From assembly GCF_964340395.1 (NCBI RefSeq), contig NC_135563.1:16599651-16663650 (forward strand): DNA of 64,000 nt, read 5' to 3'. The stretch is from Glandiceps talaboti. Its lineage: Eukaryota; Hemichordata; Enteropneusta; Spengelidae. The translations under genes were made by a program, and so were the position numbers. Position 1 is the first letter of the stretch. Each line of letters starts with the position of its first letter. Shown here one piece after another: positions 13,123 to 24,960 of the stretch. The notes under the pieces were generated by a model. That model worked only from the letters and a program-made list of their open reading frames with translations, ran no database searches and was not told the DNA's origin.

Positions 13123-14086
13123 CTGCATGTGAAAAATAAAGGCTATTTCTAAATATCCTAGATCGTTAGCATCAGACCTTATACAAGATCTGAAAACTAG
13201 GTAATTTAGTTGCTGATTGATCGTTTGCAACAGAACTACATGAAAACCTGCAAATATAGTAAGGCTAGCCGCTGATAGATCGTTAGCAAGACTTTATGCT
13301 GTATACCTGAAAATTAGGAAATAGAAATAAGTAAGGGTAGACGGGTAGTCGCTGATAAATCGTCGATGAACGTCAAGTATCAAAGTACGATCGTACGAGT
13401 GTTGAATGTCGAACGGTAAACAAAGTTTAAAGTTCAATAAATTAGAATTGAAGTCTGAGACTATAATAGACAAAATTAAGTCAGCATATAATCTGAAGGT
13501 TATGAAAGGAGTTTTCCACATCAGACCAGGAAAAGGAACTTTCACAGACTGTCTTTTATACAAAATTCGAAATATCGAGTTCTACCTCATGTAGTAAAGC
13601 AAACGAGATATATTGAGACGCCGACACTACAAACAGACGCGACATATACAAATGGGTGGACGGGTGATGGATGGGCGGACATGTGAATGGATGAACCCAG
13701 GGGATGAACTAACATATAGACGGAACACGGAGATGTAGATGATAAGCCTAAAAATAAATGGCTGATGGACAGAAACACTGACAATATAAGAGAAACAAAT
13801 AACGAGACAAACAAATAGAAACATGGTAAGGAAAACTACAGCTAATTAAGTAGAATACATTGGAAATAATCTGCAATGTGTCACATACTTGGAACTAATT
13901 AAAATGTAGGTTGCCTTTGGTTTTATTTACAGTAGAGTAAACCCATGTTTTGTTATTGAAGCATGACTCATGTGGATACGGATATTGAAAGGAGTATTTT
14001 AAGAAATGAGATATCCGTAATATAGGGTAATTAGAACAAACACAACGATTTCTTATAAACAGATTTCAGCATAAACAGAATCTTAC
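13123..14086 (-). other. nAChR intron 4
   Basis: A 964-bp intron, donor GTAAGA and acceptor CACATGCAG. Around 13150-13350 there are three loose repeats of a motif like GATCGTTAGCA...GAAAA. No coding content. Confidence 0.85.
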
Positions 14087-14196
14087 TTTTGGTAGAGCCA
14101 GACATCAGGCATCCAAAGCATATCTTTTGAAATCTTGAAGTTAAGTATACCGCCGAAATCGTTTGGGTCCCATGTCATGTATTCGTCTCGCCATCT
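14087..14196 (-). CDS. nAChR-like subunit, exon 4 (110 bp, loop A)
   Basis: This 110-bp exon (phase 0 in, phase 2 out) has the canonical nAChR exon 4 length. It encodes residues 87-122, beginning RWRDEYMTWDPNDFGG and ending DMLWMPDVWLYQ. The WxPDVWLY motif is the loop A region, with its tyrosine at residue 121. The acceptor is CCTATCAG and the donor AA|GTAAGA. The split codon AA|T gives Asn123 at the next junction, producing the usual N-A-D sequence of the family. Confidence 0.93.
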
Positions 14197-14692
14197 CTGA
14201 TAGGAGAAGTATAACAAACAAATATTGCATTGCATCCTGGATCTATTCTACAAACACAGCAGTAGTAAACAAATAAGTCGCCTCATCTTTACGAGTTAAA
14301 TTTCAATCGTCAAATAAATCACACCATTAAATGTCTTAGTTGAAATTAAATCCGACAACTATAAATACATCAACTTAGGCATGTATCCACTGATCCGTAT
14401 AATGCCGTCAATGTCATCCGTCATGGGCGAAATAGGAACTGTCAACATTTATATGCATGTAAGTAGTGACATTTTATCAACGGGGATGCTATTAACATGC
14501 TGTGTGTCAATGACAAACCGATTGGCAACTTGATGAGTTGAACACGTAGAATCAGGGGAAAGAACTAAAGATATACCATGTCAACCAATAAAACGTACTG
14601 AAAGAAGAAAGCACAAAGCCCATATCCATTACATATCATAGATATTTTCTTTTTCAGTAACGTAGCTCATATTAATGTGGTATCGTACTTAC
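14197..14692 (-). other. nAChR intron 3
   Basis: A 496-bp intron between the 45-bp and 110-bp exons, donor GTAAGTA and acceptor CCTATCAG. Nothing else recognised. Confidence 0.9.
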
Positions 14693-14737
14693 TATTGTCA
14701 ACCATACATTCATTTTCAGGGTTTGTAATTTCTCGTC
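14693..14737 (-). CDS. nAChR-like subunit, exon 3 (45 bp)
   Basis: A 45-bp phase 0/0 exon encodes residues 72-86, DEKLQTLKMNVWLTI. The nAChR family has an exon of exactly this length here, usually reading like VDEKNQ...TNVWL. The Trp at residue 83 is the loop D tryptophan of the complementary binding face. The acceptor is CTATTCACAG and the donor ATA|GTAAGTA. It is too short for ordinary ORF finding and was located by looking for the missing segment between exons 2 and 4. Confidence 0.92.
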
Positions 14738-15283
14738 CTGTGAATAGAAACGTGTATTAGTTTCACAAATAAATAAATAAACAAACCCAGCTTACAGAGT
14801 GGGGACATCGTAATATGGCTTCTCAAAATTTAGCAACTACCATAATAAAAAAATTCCTTCAAGGGGTAAGATGATTTAGGTTAATAGGTAAACTGATAGT
14901 AACGTTCGTGGTAACGATCTTGTGCTTAGACGTTTGCAGTTTAACACAATGCACTTTTACTTCTGCTGTAATCTTTTCTCTCTCAAAAGTTCAAAAAGTA
15001 TTTTCAATTCGTGCTAACATGGCATTAGTGTAGAATGAATCAACCTGCTTACAGTCTAGTTAAGGACAAGCTTTAATTGTTACTTTCCCCATTTCCCATC
15101 TCCTCATCTTATCCTTTGCGTTCGCTAGTGTATCTCAAAGTTGGTGTCCACCCTCACCAAAGGTAAAGATGTGACGTACATTCAAAATAGGATACCACTG
15201 CAGCAGGTAGAACTGTACCCGTAAGGGTAAATAAATTGAATAAAACCTGTTAATGAACAAAATTGAAATAACATTTTACTCAC
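14738..15283 (-). other. nAChR intron 2
   Basis: A 546-bp phase 0 intron, donor GTGAGT and acceptor CTATTCACAG. Nothing else recognised. Confidence 0.9.
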
Positions 15284-15429
15284 CACGTTAAGAACTTGTG
15301 ACAGGAAAAATTGTAGTTCCAGCAATGTAGGGGTACTGGTATCGACTACTGGCCGAACTGACCTGTCGTAGGTTTGATTTGTGAAGAGATATTTTCTCAA
15401 TTTGATGTGATCCATAGTTGCCAACACAT
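15284..15429 (-). CDS. nAChR-like subunit, exon 2 (start of ligand-binding domain)
   Basis: This 146-bp exon (phase 1 in, phase 0 out) encodes residues 23-71. It begins DVLATMDHIKLRKYLF and contains the family signature RSVRPVVDTSTPT followed by LELQFFLSQVLNV. Cys-loop subunits of the nicotinic type share the pattern (R)VRPV, then an amphipathic L.L.Q strand just before exon 3. The acceptor reads TTTTATTGTAG and the donor GTG|GTGAGT. A sequon NQT lies at residue 40. A partial second copy of its first 40-odd bases, with its own acceptor, sits 88 bp upstream on the minus strand (see separate entry). Confidence 0.92.
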
Positions 15430-15457
15430 CTACAATAAAAATATACATTATTAGGAA

Positions 15458-15517
15458 CATACTCTTTAATTTGAGGGTATCCCCTCAATACGATGTGATC
15501 TATAGTTGCCAGCACAT
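15458..15517 (-). pseudogene. Partial tandem duplicate of nAChR exon 2 start and acceptor
   Basis: On the minus strand, an acceptor GTTCTTGCAG is followed by bases encoding DVLATIDHIVLRGY, next to DVLATMDHIKLRKY in the true exon 2. The copy starts exactly 88 bp before the true exon. About 34 of the first 41 bases are identical, then similarity fades. It has no donor of its own. Because 88 is not a multiple of three, splicing to this acceptor and reading through into exon 2 would shift frame; the frame ends at a stop at the end of exon 2 (about 15288). It is either a decayed partial duplication or a non-productive alternative acceptor. Confidence 0.7.
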
Positions 15518-15876
15518 CTGCAAGAACGTATAGTTTTGGAGACACACTGTTCAATTAGAAGGACAAAGCAACGCATTTGACTTTATTCAGAACTCGCACT
15601 ATCGACTGGAGTAAAACAGTAATGTGACAAGTTGGAAAACTGAACAGAAAATAATAAGTTCATGAAATCATATTTAATGAGAGTAAACACGTTTTGTTGG
15701 TCAGGAACATAAAACAGTAATTCATACCATATGTCTCAGCGTTCAAAACTGAGGACGCTTATACTTTTACTCATGGGCACTTTTCTTCGCTGTACAGTTG
15801 TTTATTTACTTGTGCACAAGGCAATGTTAGAGGTATTATGCTTTTATTGTAGTTGGAGTTATTGACAACCACTACG

Positions 15877-15877
15877 G

Positions 15878-15972
<95 letters not shown>

Positions 15973-16043
15973 CCATCACCACCACCTCCTCCACCACCAC
16001 CACCACCACCACCACCACCACCACCACCACCAATAATAATAAT
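15877..16043. repeat. (ATC)n/(ACC)n trinucleotide microsatellite
   Basis: Pure CAT trinucleotides grade into CAC units, about 165 bp. Frames encoding poly-Ser, poly-Asp/poly-Gly, poly-Met and poly-Val are all repeat artefacts. It lies about 450 bp upstream of exon 2 in intron 1. Confidence 0.95.
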
Positions 16044-19019
16044 GGATCCCATTTATTCAAACCTATATATTAACCATCCATCTGTACCCTAGCTAGTACA
16101 TAATCCATACAACATAACAGACAGACATGGAGCTTAAACAGACGAATTGTATGTGTAGTTAACCGCGAGATGAGTATATATGCAAGTATGTCGGATGCTT
16201 GGTAATAATTTTCTATGAGAAACGACGTGTCAAATCCTGCCAGGTTGTCGAACTGTACTTCATGTTATATGATGATACCAGTATATTACACCATTTATGA
16301 TGTTAACAGCCCATAAGTATAATGATCAATAGTTGGTTCTTCTTGCCAGCTGTCGACTGCATGTAGCAGCTGTTAGCTTTCGTTCATTTGTAACATTCAT
16401 TTCTATATCATCTAATATATCTATGAAGGACTGAATGGAATGGAGAGAAAGTGTGGAGATGTTCAAATAAAACATAGTCTGACAGATGTGAAACTTGACG
16501 TGCAGCTGAGTATTACCCTTTAATACGTGTCATTTGTGATACCCTGTAGCAAACAAGTGTTGATTATTTTTTTCAGTGAAGCAGCCAGCCCTGTAGTTGT
16601 TCTTTTTTCTTTGTTAGCCCATGCCATATATTAGAACTACTGGTAAATTATACAGATAGATTTTTATTCTGTACGTTATTTTCATTACTTGTCTAAATTC
16701 AGAAACTGCTACACGACTCGTTCACAGCAAAACGTACAGAACATGCATACTACAATGTGGTTTTGTAGTTATACACATCTTAATATAAACGGATACCAAA
16801 AACATGCATCCATGAGTTAATCACTGTATAATTTATTCTAAACTTGTCTAGAGTGTAGCATAACCCTGAACACATATTGGTTGTAATGGGCTAGAAAGGA
16901 AAGCTCCTTAACTGCATAATCAATACAAAGGGCAATAGTATTTGCTTCAGCACAAATTAATTACTCCATGCCTTAGGACAGTTTTTTTTACTATGTTTAC
17001 TTTGTGTGACATCAGTTTGATTAAATGAAAATTGTGATTAGCCATTGTCAGTAACAACTAAGAAATTATACATCTGTGCAAATATTAATCCAAATTGCAT
17101 AAAATCGTTTTGTAAATGGGATTCTCTTCAGTAACGTAATGTTTATTCATTCGGCAAGGATTGTCAGATGTCTTTTTGACATCTAATTCAAACTATCTTT
17201 GTTTATGTCACGTAATCTCAAACAGTTTGTGGAACATTGGCCAGATTAACGTCATGGTTATTATTTGCCTAAAACCTTAATGAAATATTTGATAATAGAG
17301 TAAACTAATTTACAAAGAGTGACAAAGTTCCACGACCCAAACCTTTAAAACATACATATTAGTTAGTTGTTTACATTAATTTTCTTTAAAACCACCCAAG
17401 TATAAGCATTTATGAAGCATCTTGGCTGTATATTTTCATAAATACGAGCCAAAGTTTTTTTTTGGCCAAACGGTATAGGATAATGTGTCTTCATTGGTTT
17501 GTCTATGGACTACCAGCTAGGGGATCCCTTTAACTTGATGAACAAAAAAGATTAAAACGATGTCAAAATAACGACATCTGTTAAAAAATAAATTGTTTAT
17601 TATAACGAAGACTTCGAGCATTAATCTGTAACTTCGTTTATTCACCGGCTTATAATGAATTACAACTGTTACGTTTTTGACGCAAGCAAGGGAACGATCA
17701 CGATCGATGACGACAGCTGATCAAATCATCGCTTCGCCTTTAGAGAGTTGAATCTTTTAAACTCATGCAATATCCAAATTATAATTTTAGGTAGTTTATT
17801 ACTATTTTCAAGGTACAACAACTGCTTAACAATACGTTAAATCGTAGATCACGTAGCCAAAAGGAAATAGTTTCCAAACGAACGAACAAACAACTAATGA
17901 CAGGGAAAAGAGTTATACGAACAGCAAAATACTTGTAAGAATAGATGGGATGGTAACTACACCATCAACTTTATCATGGAAGTTAAAGGCAGAATGATTC
18001 GGTAACAAGACGTGACAACATCAATGGCTATGAACCGTTACAGTTGATATATAATACCAGGGACTTAGAACCCCCTCCCGCCACACACACACACATACAC
18101 ACACATTTATTTTCACTATTGCACTTCACTATGAATTTCTACCACCCAAGAAGTGACTTTCAGATATAAAATTAAAACCAGCTTGTGTGAATTACCAGAA
18201 TAATAGCAGTGATATTTGTCAAGTAAAATTGAAGTCTCCCTTGAAACTAATATAGAAATCGATACTGTGGGTGGTGAATGTAGTAAATTAAGAACGAGGG
18301 ATACTCAGTCTAAAAATATATGCATTAAAACATGGTTTGGAAGTCAGTGGGTGGTACACTAGCTTTAAATTAGTACTGCAGTATAGCTAAGTGCATGCAT
18401 GCTTGTCTGTTTGTTTGTTGTCGATTATAATGATGTTATGTTTTGTATAGGTTTTACAGGGTGGGTATTTCAAAAATTACATAAGCTGAGTCTATAAAGA
18501 TGTTCACACAAATAACATACATATATAAAATCTGATTAAACTATTCTAGTATAATGTTAATGCATGTCTTCCATGTGTCATTTAATACAGTTGTCTTCTG
18601 GCATTGTTAGAACAGTTGATTGCATAGTAGCAATTTCTTCGACATCTTTATAGGCACTCTAATTACTTTGAATCGTTTATAAATATTTCTCGGTACCATT
18701 TTTGTGTTCAGCTAATCGCACGTGATAGTTAAGTATACTTCAGCAAAGTATAATTGCTCTGGAGGTTGGCGCTATAGAAATTTGGTTGATTGATATAATG
18801 CTTCCAATATGCACGCTGCAACTCGAATGAACTCAGCCTGTGCCCCCTTAAAACTTTTGTTTAGATTACATGTAAAATGAGTCTACAATATCAAGCGTGG
18901 TTGCATATACCACAATTGTTTAATTTACTAAGCACTTAAGGGGACTATGCCAATCTGGGCGTGCTATGTACGTATATCACAGATGTAACATTAGCAAACA
19001 TTAATTTCAGCCACGTATC

Positions 19020-19153
19020 TATGTATATATCTATCTATCCATCCATCCATCTATCCATCCATCACCCACCCATCCATCCATCCATCCATTTACCTACCTA
19101 CCTACCTACCTACCTACCTACCTACCTACCTACCTACTACCTACCTAGCTACC
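19020..19153. repeat. (CCAT)n-(CTAC)n compound microsatellite
   Basis: Imperfect CATC units are followed by CTAC units, giving a His-Pro/Tyr-Leu frame that is not a gene. Confidence 0.9.
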
Positions 19154-19950
19154 TATAGTATTTGTCTGTCTTTCTGTCTCACTGTCGACCATGGCGACTC
19201 ACGGGAGTAATTTCTTCATATTGCTATTACTAGACTGCATATTTCCGTCTAATACTCGTACTTATCTTAAATATTCTTCTTGTCACAGGTCACCACAAAT
19301 AAGACTTAAAGAACGGGTAACCTCAGCACATAATTCTATAACATTTCTGACAGAATAGGCAATTACACAATTGACTGCCGGCTTACAATTTACTTCCTTA
19401 GCGTCTTTGTTAGACACGAAACATCAATATTGTGTTGTCTGATCACGTACAAGAATGTTTCACTCATGTGTAGTTGACTATAGTACCCCTATTGGTATAC
19501 ATCTGTCATCAAGGGCATGGGAGGACTGCAACTGATTGTATTGATGTAACACATGATCAATGAATTGAATTACATATAGCATTTCCATGATACACATAAA
19601 TCTATATCATTTCATATTTTTGTCGAATATCATATATTTCTAAAAATGTTAAACGTTTACTAAGACTACATGTATCATGGTTGTGAATATATAATTATAT
19701 GTTATTACCCGATATTTGTCATCGTTCAGCCAAGGTAAATAGAGTGACCTATAGGGCCGTGTCGCTACGAGTCGCTAGACGAGGTCACGAGTATTTTCCA
19801 GCTGAATGACGAAAAATATTGGAGAATAATATAATTATACCATCGGCAGTAATATAAACAACATAGACATAGACGAGCGTTGTTCTGACGTAGAACGACC
19901 AGGGTATATTTGAATATTTTTGTTGAACCTTGCTCGTGCATGGTATAATC

Positions 19951-19975
19951 GTACATACATACATACATACATACA

Positions 19976-20008
<33 letters not shown>
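19951..20008. repeat. (ATAC)n microsatellite
   Basis: About 13 uninterrupted CATA units. Confidence 0.95.
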
Positions 20009-20009
<1 letters not shown>

Positions 20010-22260
20010 ATGTTCGCGACATTGTGATGTGGGATAATACCATACAACTTGTGTCATGTGTCAAGACAAATTAACCGTTTCGTGCATTTCACGTATCAAT
20101 GACTACATACTTTGTACGACGTACAATAAAATCAGCAAGCAATCAAATTTTTAAATAAAACGAGTTTCATTTAAACTAAAATTATAAGTGAGATGTGCAG
20201 CTGAATTTCAATAACACAAATTTAAGTGCAGGTGAAGTCAGTAGATTAGTGGTTACTTGCCCAACTTCCGACTATGCCCAAATTTACAGCAGAGACAAAT
20301 TTAAAGTATTGCAAACATAGGTTACTGCAACTTTGGCAACAACAGTTTGATTTGAAAGATGAAAGCTTACATTAAAGGAGGAAATAAAATACACATTCAC
20401 ACTAGCACCAACACCATAACATATATGCACAAGAACAACAACGTAAACATTTGATTGCCTACAAAATTATGCACATTCAGTAAATTCGTTTACTTGACTC
20501 TCATCTCATAAACGACCTGGTGATTAAATTGTATTGGATTTCTCGTCTAACTAAAGTTTCAGCTAACATCGCATGAATACATATATTGCTATGCAGAATA
20601 TTTATAATATGCATTACTCGATTTGAAGGAGAATATTTATTTCAGCAAATGAGTAGCACCAGAAAAGCTATGGAAATACAATTTTCTTCTTCTCGGGAGT
20701 GTTGCAAGACAATCAAATCGTATTTTAGTAAATGCTTAAGTTTTGTGATGTTTCCAAAATGGTTTCTATTTAAATTGTAAAACATTTTAAATATTTTGTA
20801 TTTTTTGTGGTCATTCTTTCTCTCAAATCTCTTTTGCATTTAACTTTAACTTAATTGGATTCTCATTTTATCAATACGAGAACAACGTGTCAGTGTCTGT
20901 GTATTGGAAATCAAATACTCAAAGTATCCCTGAGGTCACGTATTCGTCACTTCATGTTTCACTCAACAATTTGGTTAATTGAGATAATAAATTCTTAACA
21001 CGTGATGTATTGCAAAATTAAAATAGTAACACATGGAGCATACAGAGAGAGTTAAGCAAGGAGGCTATACTGGGTAACTCTGGACCAAGTCCATCACTGA
21101 TATTCTGTTCACGAACAAACTATACCTTTATGTTGACATTCCTTTTAAATCAACTTTGCGGAAGGCGTACATGATAGGCAAATTAGCTTAACCAATCATT
21201 AGTCCCAATGGACACATTTATCACGATCTTTCCCAACTACTTAATGTAAATTAGAAATCCGTTGATGATAACAAACATGCATCCTGCATCCATCGCTAAA
21301 TGGTATTATAGTAATGCTCACAGTTTTAAAGTCAACGCAGTTGGTTTTTTGAACCAAGTTATAGATTAGTACTCAAAGTCGTTGTCATAAAGAGCAATTC
21401 GTCATTTTTTTAACAGATGGAGTTATTTTGAAAGATTACTGACATCTTTGTTAATTAAAGGACTCCATGCGGGTAGTCCATAAAGAAACCAATTAAGATG
21501 CATTTGTATACACACCAAAACATTGCAATTAAGCTTATACCTGGCTGGCAGGCAAAAACAAAACCGTTAATGGCATTAAATTGTTTTATGTAGATATTAT
21601 AAAAAATATTCAAAGGTTTTTATACTTGGGCGGTCTTTTGGAAAAATAAATAGAAAACCCACACGGATATACGTTTAAGGTTGGGGTTGTGTAAATGTGT
21701 TACCTTTTGTATCGTAATTTCGTAAAAATATAAAAACGATTTTAAATTAAAACGTGTGGTTGTGGTCGATCGGTGTGATGGGGTTTCTCTCTACGTGTAA
21801 GAATAGAGTAACTGTTAGCTTTCTTCAAATTAGTTGAAAAAATGAAAAATGAAAGTATATATCAATTTAATCTAATTCCACGTATCCCTGAACTGTGTGT
21901 TGTTTGAGATGTATATTCATGCTGAACGCTGTCATTTTAATCTAAACCCAGACATGGGTTAGACAAACCAAACTGTGACAGTGGTGAGTTAATCCCCTAT
22001 CATGTTGCAGGATGACCTTTTAGGAACTTATTCTGTCAGACATGTTTGATGTTAATATTTCACAGTTGGTAGGCATGTACACACAGAGCGATCTGTAAAG
22101 TAACTGTGAATTATATGGCCTGTCAGGATACACTTTTCATTGTTTCCATTTTCGTTCTCTGTATTCGAGAGGGATATGCAAAGCGTACATTTGATTTATG
22201 TAGTCTTCATTTCTCATTATTTTACTTGTCATGAAGAGGAGATAATGTATAATTGTTGAT

Positions 22261-22376
22261 GTGCGATGTGGTGTATGTATGTATGTATGTATGTATGTAT
22301 GTATGTATGTATGTGTGTGTGTTTGTGTGTGTGTGTGTGCGCGCGTGCGTGCGTGCGTGCGTACGTACGTACGTAT
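22261..22376. repeat. (ATGT)n-(GT)n-(CGTG)n-(CGTA)n microsatellite
   Basis: An ordered gradient from ATGT through TGTG to CGTG and CGTA units. It is followed by GGATTCTCAAAAACCACTGG, similar to the sequence after the 3549 repeat. Confidence 0.95.
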
Positions 22377-23676
22377 ACAGGGATTCTCAAAAACCACTGG
22401 GCTATAATGGGCATTTTCATGAAATTCGATACACACAACTGTTACAGTTACAGCCCCCTCCCCATGATAGGGTTTTGGGCAAACCATGAGTATTGACTAT
22501 GATGCTGCTTCTGTCAACACGGTATTACAGTATGTTTTAGTTGAAATTCAGGCTCATAAATTTGACTAATTACTATATAATTTTGCCAATATTTTGATAC
22601 TTTCCCTGGATATGATATGACACAAAGCTTGCTTAGAAAGTACTATTAGGTCACATGATACATAAATAATTTTCAGTGGTAGAGGGTGCACACTAAGTAA
22701 TTCAATTAACATATTATTTGGCAATTTCAAACATTATTTTTTTCTCGACAAATATTTGCGTTAATAAAATGAAAATTACGACATGTATGCTACTTATGTC
22801 ATTGAACATCCAAAATTAGGTATTAATGCTACCAAAAACAATCCCACAGTCTTTTACTTCCAGATATGCTCAACTTCGATTCCAAATTAATTTTTGGAAG
22901 TTTGTTTAATCTACTGGCCTATATATGGTGATTTCGTGAGTGACAATGTACGATTCACAAAGTATGAGTGCTTGATTATTAATTACCAGTAAATTTATAA
23001 GCGATATTAACAGGCATTGACTACCGACAATTAGTAATATATATGACGGCTACATAATCAAGAAAATATTATCAATCAGAAAATATTGATTGTAAATGTT
23101 ACCACTATATTTCAATGTCTGACTGTAAGTTACCAATCAAGTGTACAAACAAGCTCCTAATATTAAAGACGACTGTAACGTATAAGAACAAGTCCCCTTA
23201 ATATTTCATTTGATTACTTGCTCCCTGGCTGGAGTCACATACCATTATACATGAAGTATATATCCGTATATAATGTTCTCTCTCAGGCGATATATCAGGT
23301 TCCGCAAGCGTCATTATGTGTAAGTACTAGATATACTGGCTATTCATCTCTGTTCATGCCATTTCCTTTCCTAAGGGACACATCTACAGGTACAAGACGT
23401 ATTCTGTATTGTACTGACAGTTTGTATTACAATTTTAGCTTTCAAGTTAAAGATATCTGGTTACCACCTCTAATTTAAATGTTTAGGTATCTAGTGTTAC
23501 ACCGACAGCGTGCACTACTATTTAAGAATATTAAAGAATACTTTACTGAAATTAAACGCCGACAGTTTGATATCTGATTCTAAATCATACGTGATGTGGT
23601 TCAATTTTGTTTTGCAAATATTACTAATGTTCATTTGCATATATATCAAATGTTTGTTTTCAAATCTTGTGAACAA

Positions 23677-23678
23677 CC

Positions 23679-23715
<37 letters not shown>

Positions 23716-23722
23716 GCCTGCC

Positions 23723-23788
<66 letters not shown>

Positions 23789-23789
23789 C
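23677..23789. repeat. (TCTG)n microsatellite
   Basis: Nearly pure TCTG units with one CCTG interruption; both Leu-Ser-Val-Cys frames are artefacts. Confidence 0.95.
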
Positions 23790-24477
23790 CTGTTTCTCTC
23801 TGACTAACCGTGTTTAGAACGGAAAGGATGATTTGTACGGTGTGTAATTAAATAATTTGAAGAACTTAGGAATAAGTCGCACAAGCATTTTGAATTTTTG
23901 CCGAACATTCCTCGCATCGTGTATTCCTAGAACGTACAATCAAAAGCAGCTGGTAATCAACGTATTATGAAATTTATTTCATTTACTATGAGTTTAAAAT
24001 ACTTTGATACAGCTCAATTCAAAGGCTTTAAGAGGAAAAGGATACATTCCCTACCTACTGCTGACATGATGTTATAGTAGTTCGTGTCATTTCCCCATCG
24101 TTTGTGGCATGGGGAGATATTCCCATTGTTTAAATCTTTTTCGGATCATCCAATGTTGAAAGTTCCCATACATACATGTCAGTTTAACTCCTCTTAAATT
24201 GTCATAAATATGTTTACAGTTCTAAGCTCTTACTATTTGGTCTAAAAATGCTGAGTGATAACTGTGGACATTAAAAGTTTTGCAGGGCGTGCTTTGAAAG
24301 TCGAATGACAGATTATAATGGTCTTTATCAATACTTTTATTTGAACAGTTGCTGTTATTGTTATAAAATAGCATTGCCATTTATTTCTTTCAAATTGAAT
24401 CTAGTTGTCCAGGTGGAAAGCTTACCATGATAGACATTAGATACAAAATGTCATAAATTATTTCGCAATTTACCTTG

Positions 24478-24960
24478 AAAATGGCGGTCATGGTCAAAGG
24501 TATAAAGGAAAGCTTAGCCGTGATGATATGGTGTAGACATTTAAATGGTGTCTCTTTATATTGGACTTATTGAGTTATGGTAAAGACAAATTTGGGCTGT
24601 TTCGTCTTGAAAAGTTTGGTCAAGGTTAAAGGTCTGGTCTCATTAGAAAGTTTACTATTAGTGATGTGTGGTAGACACTTGAATGGTGTCTGTATAAATG
24701 AAACCTTTAGAAGTACAAGGCAAACATGGATATTTTAGGACACTATCCACCATTTTGTCATAAAGGTCAAGGTCGTGAAATTAAGTGATGTGCATGTACA
24801 CTCTATAGTTTTTAAAATTTTGATATTTGTAACAGGTTTGGTTGAAATTGAGTAATGGATGTCAGGGATATGGCTGGTCGCAGACTGATGGATGAACGGA
24901 TGGACACATGCATGCACGTACGGATGGACACGAGTCATTCCTACAGCCCCTCCGTTTTTG
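24478..24960. repeat. Dispersed repeat with internal duplication
   Basis: Two adjacent segments (about 24478-24586 and 24606-24725) share the order GGTCAAAGGT, then GTGTAGACA or GGTAGACACTT, then GAATGGTGTCT, then a TAT-rich stretch. Related copies occur at 33837-33975 and, more weakly, 34133-34200. A GGAYGGAYG-type tail follows near 24890. No coding capacity is seen. It is probably an old non-autonomous repeat whose class is unknown. Confidence 0.55.

Noticed and set aside
15288-15554. 88-codon minus-strand ORF as a real alternative exon 2
   Set aside because: It starts in the duplicated acceptor copy and runs out of frame through true exon 2 to a stop. Not a functional coding exon as it stands, though the acceptor is reported as a finding.
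15771-16092. Poly-Gly/Asp, poly-Ser/Pro and poly-Met/Val open frames
   Set aside because: Produced by the CAT/CAC trinucleotide repeat within receptor intron 1.
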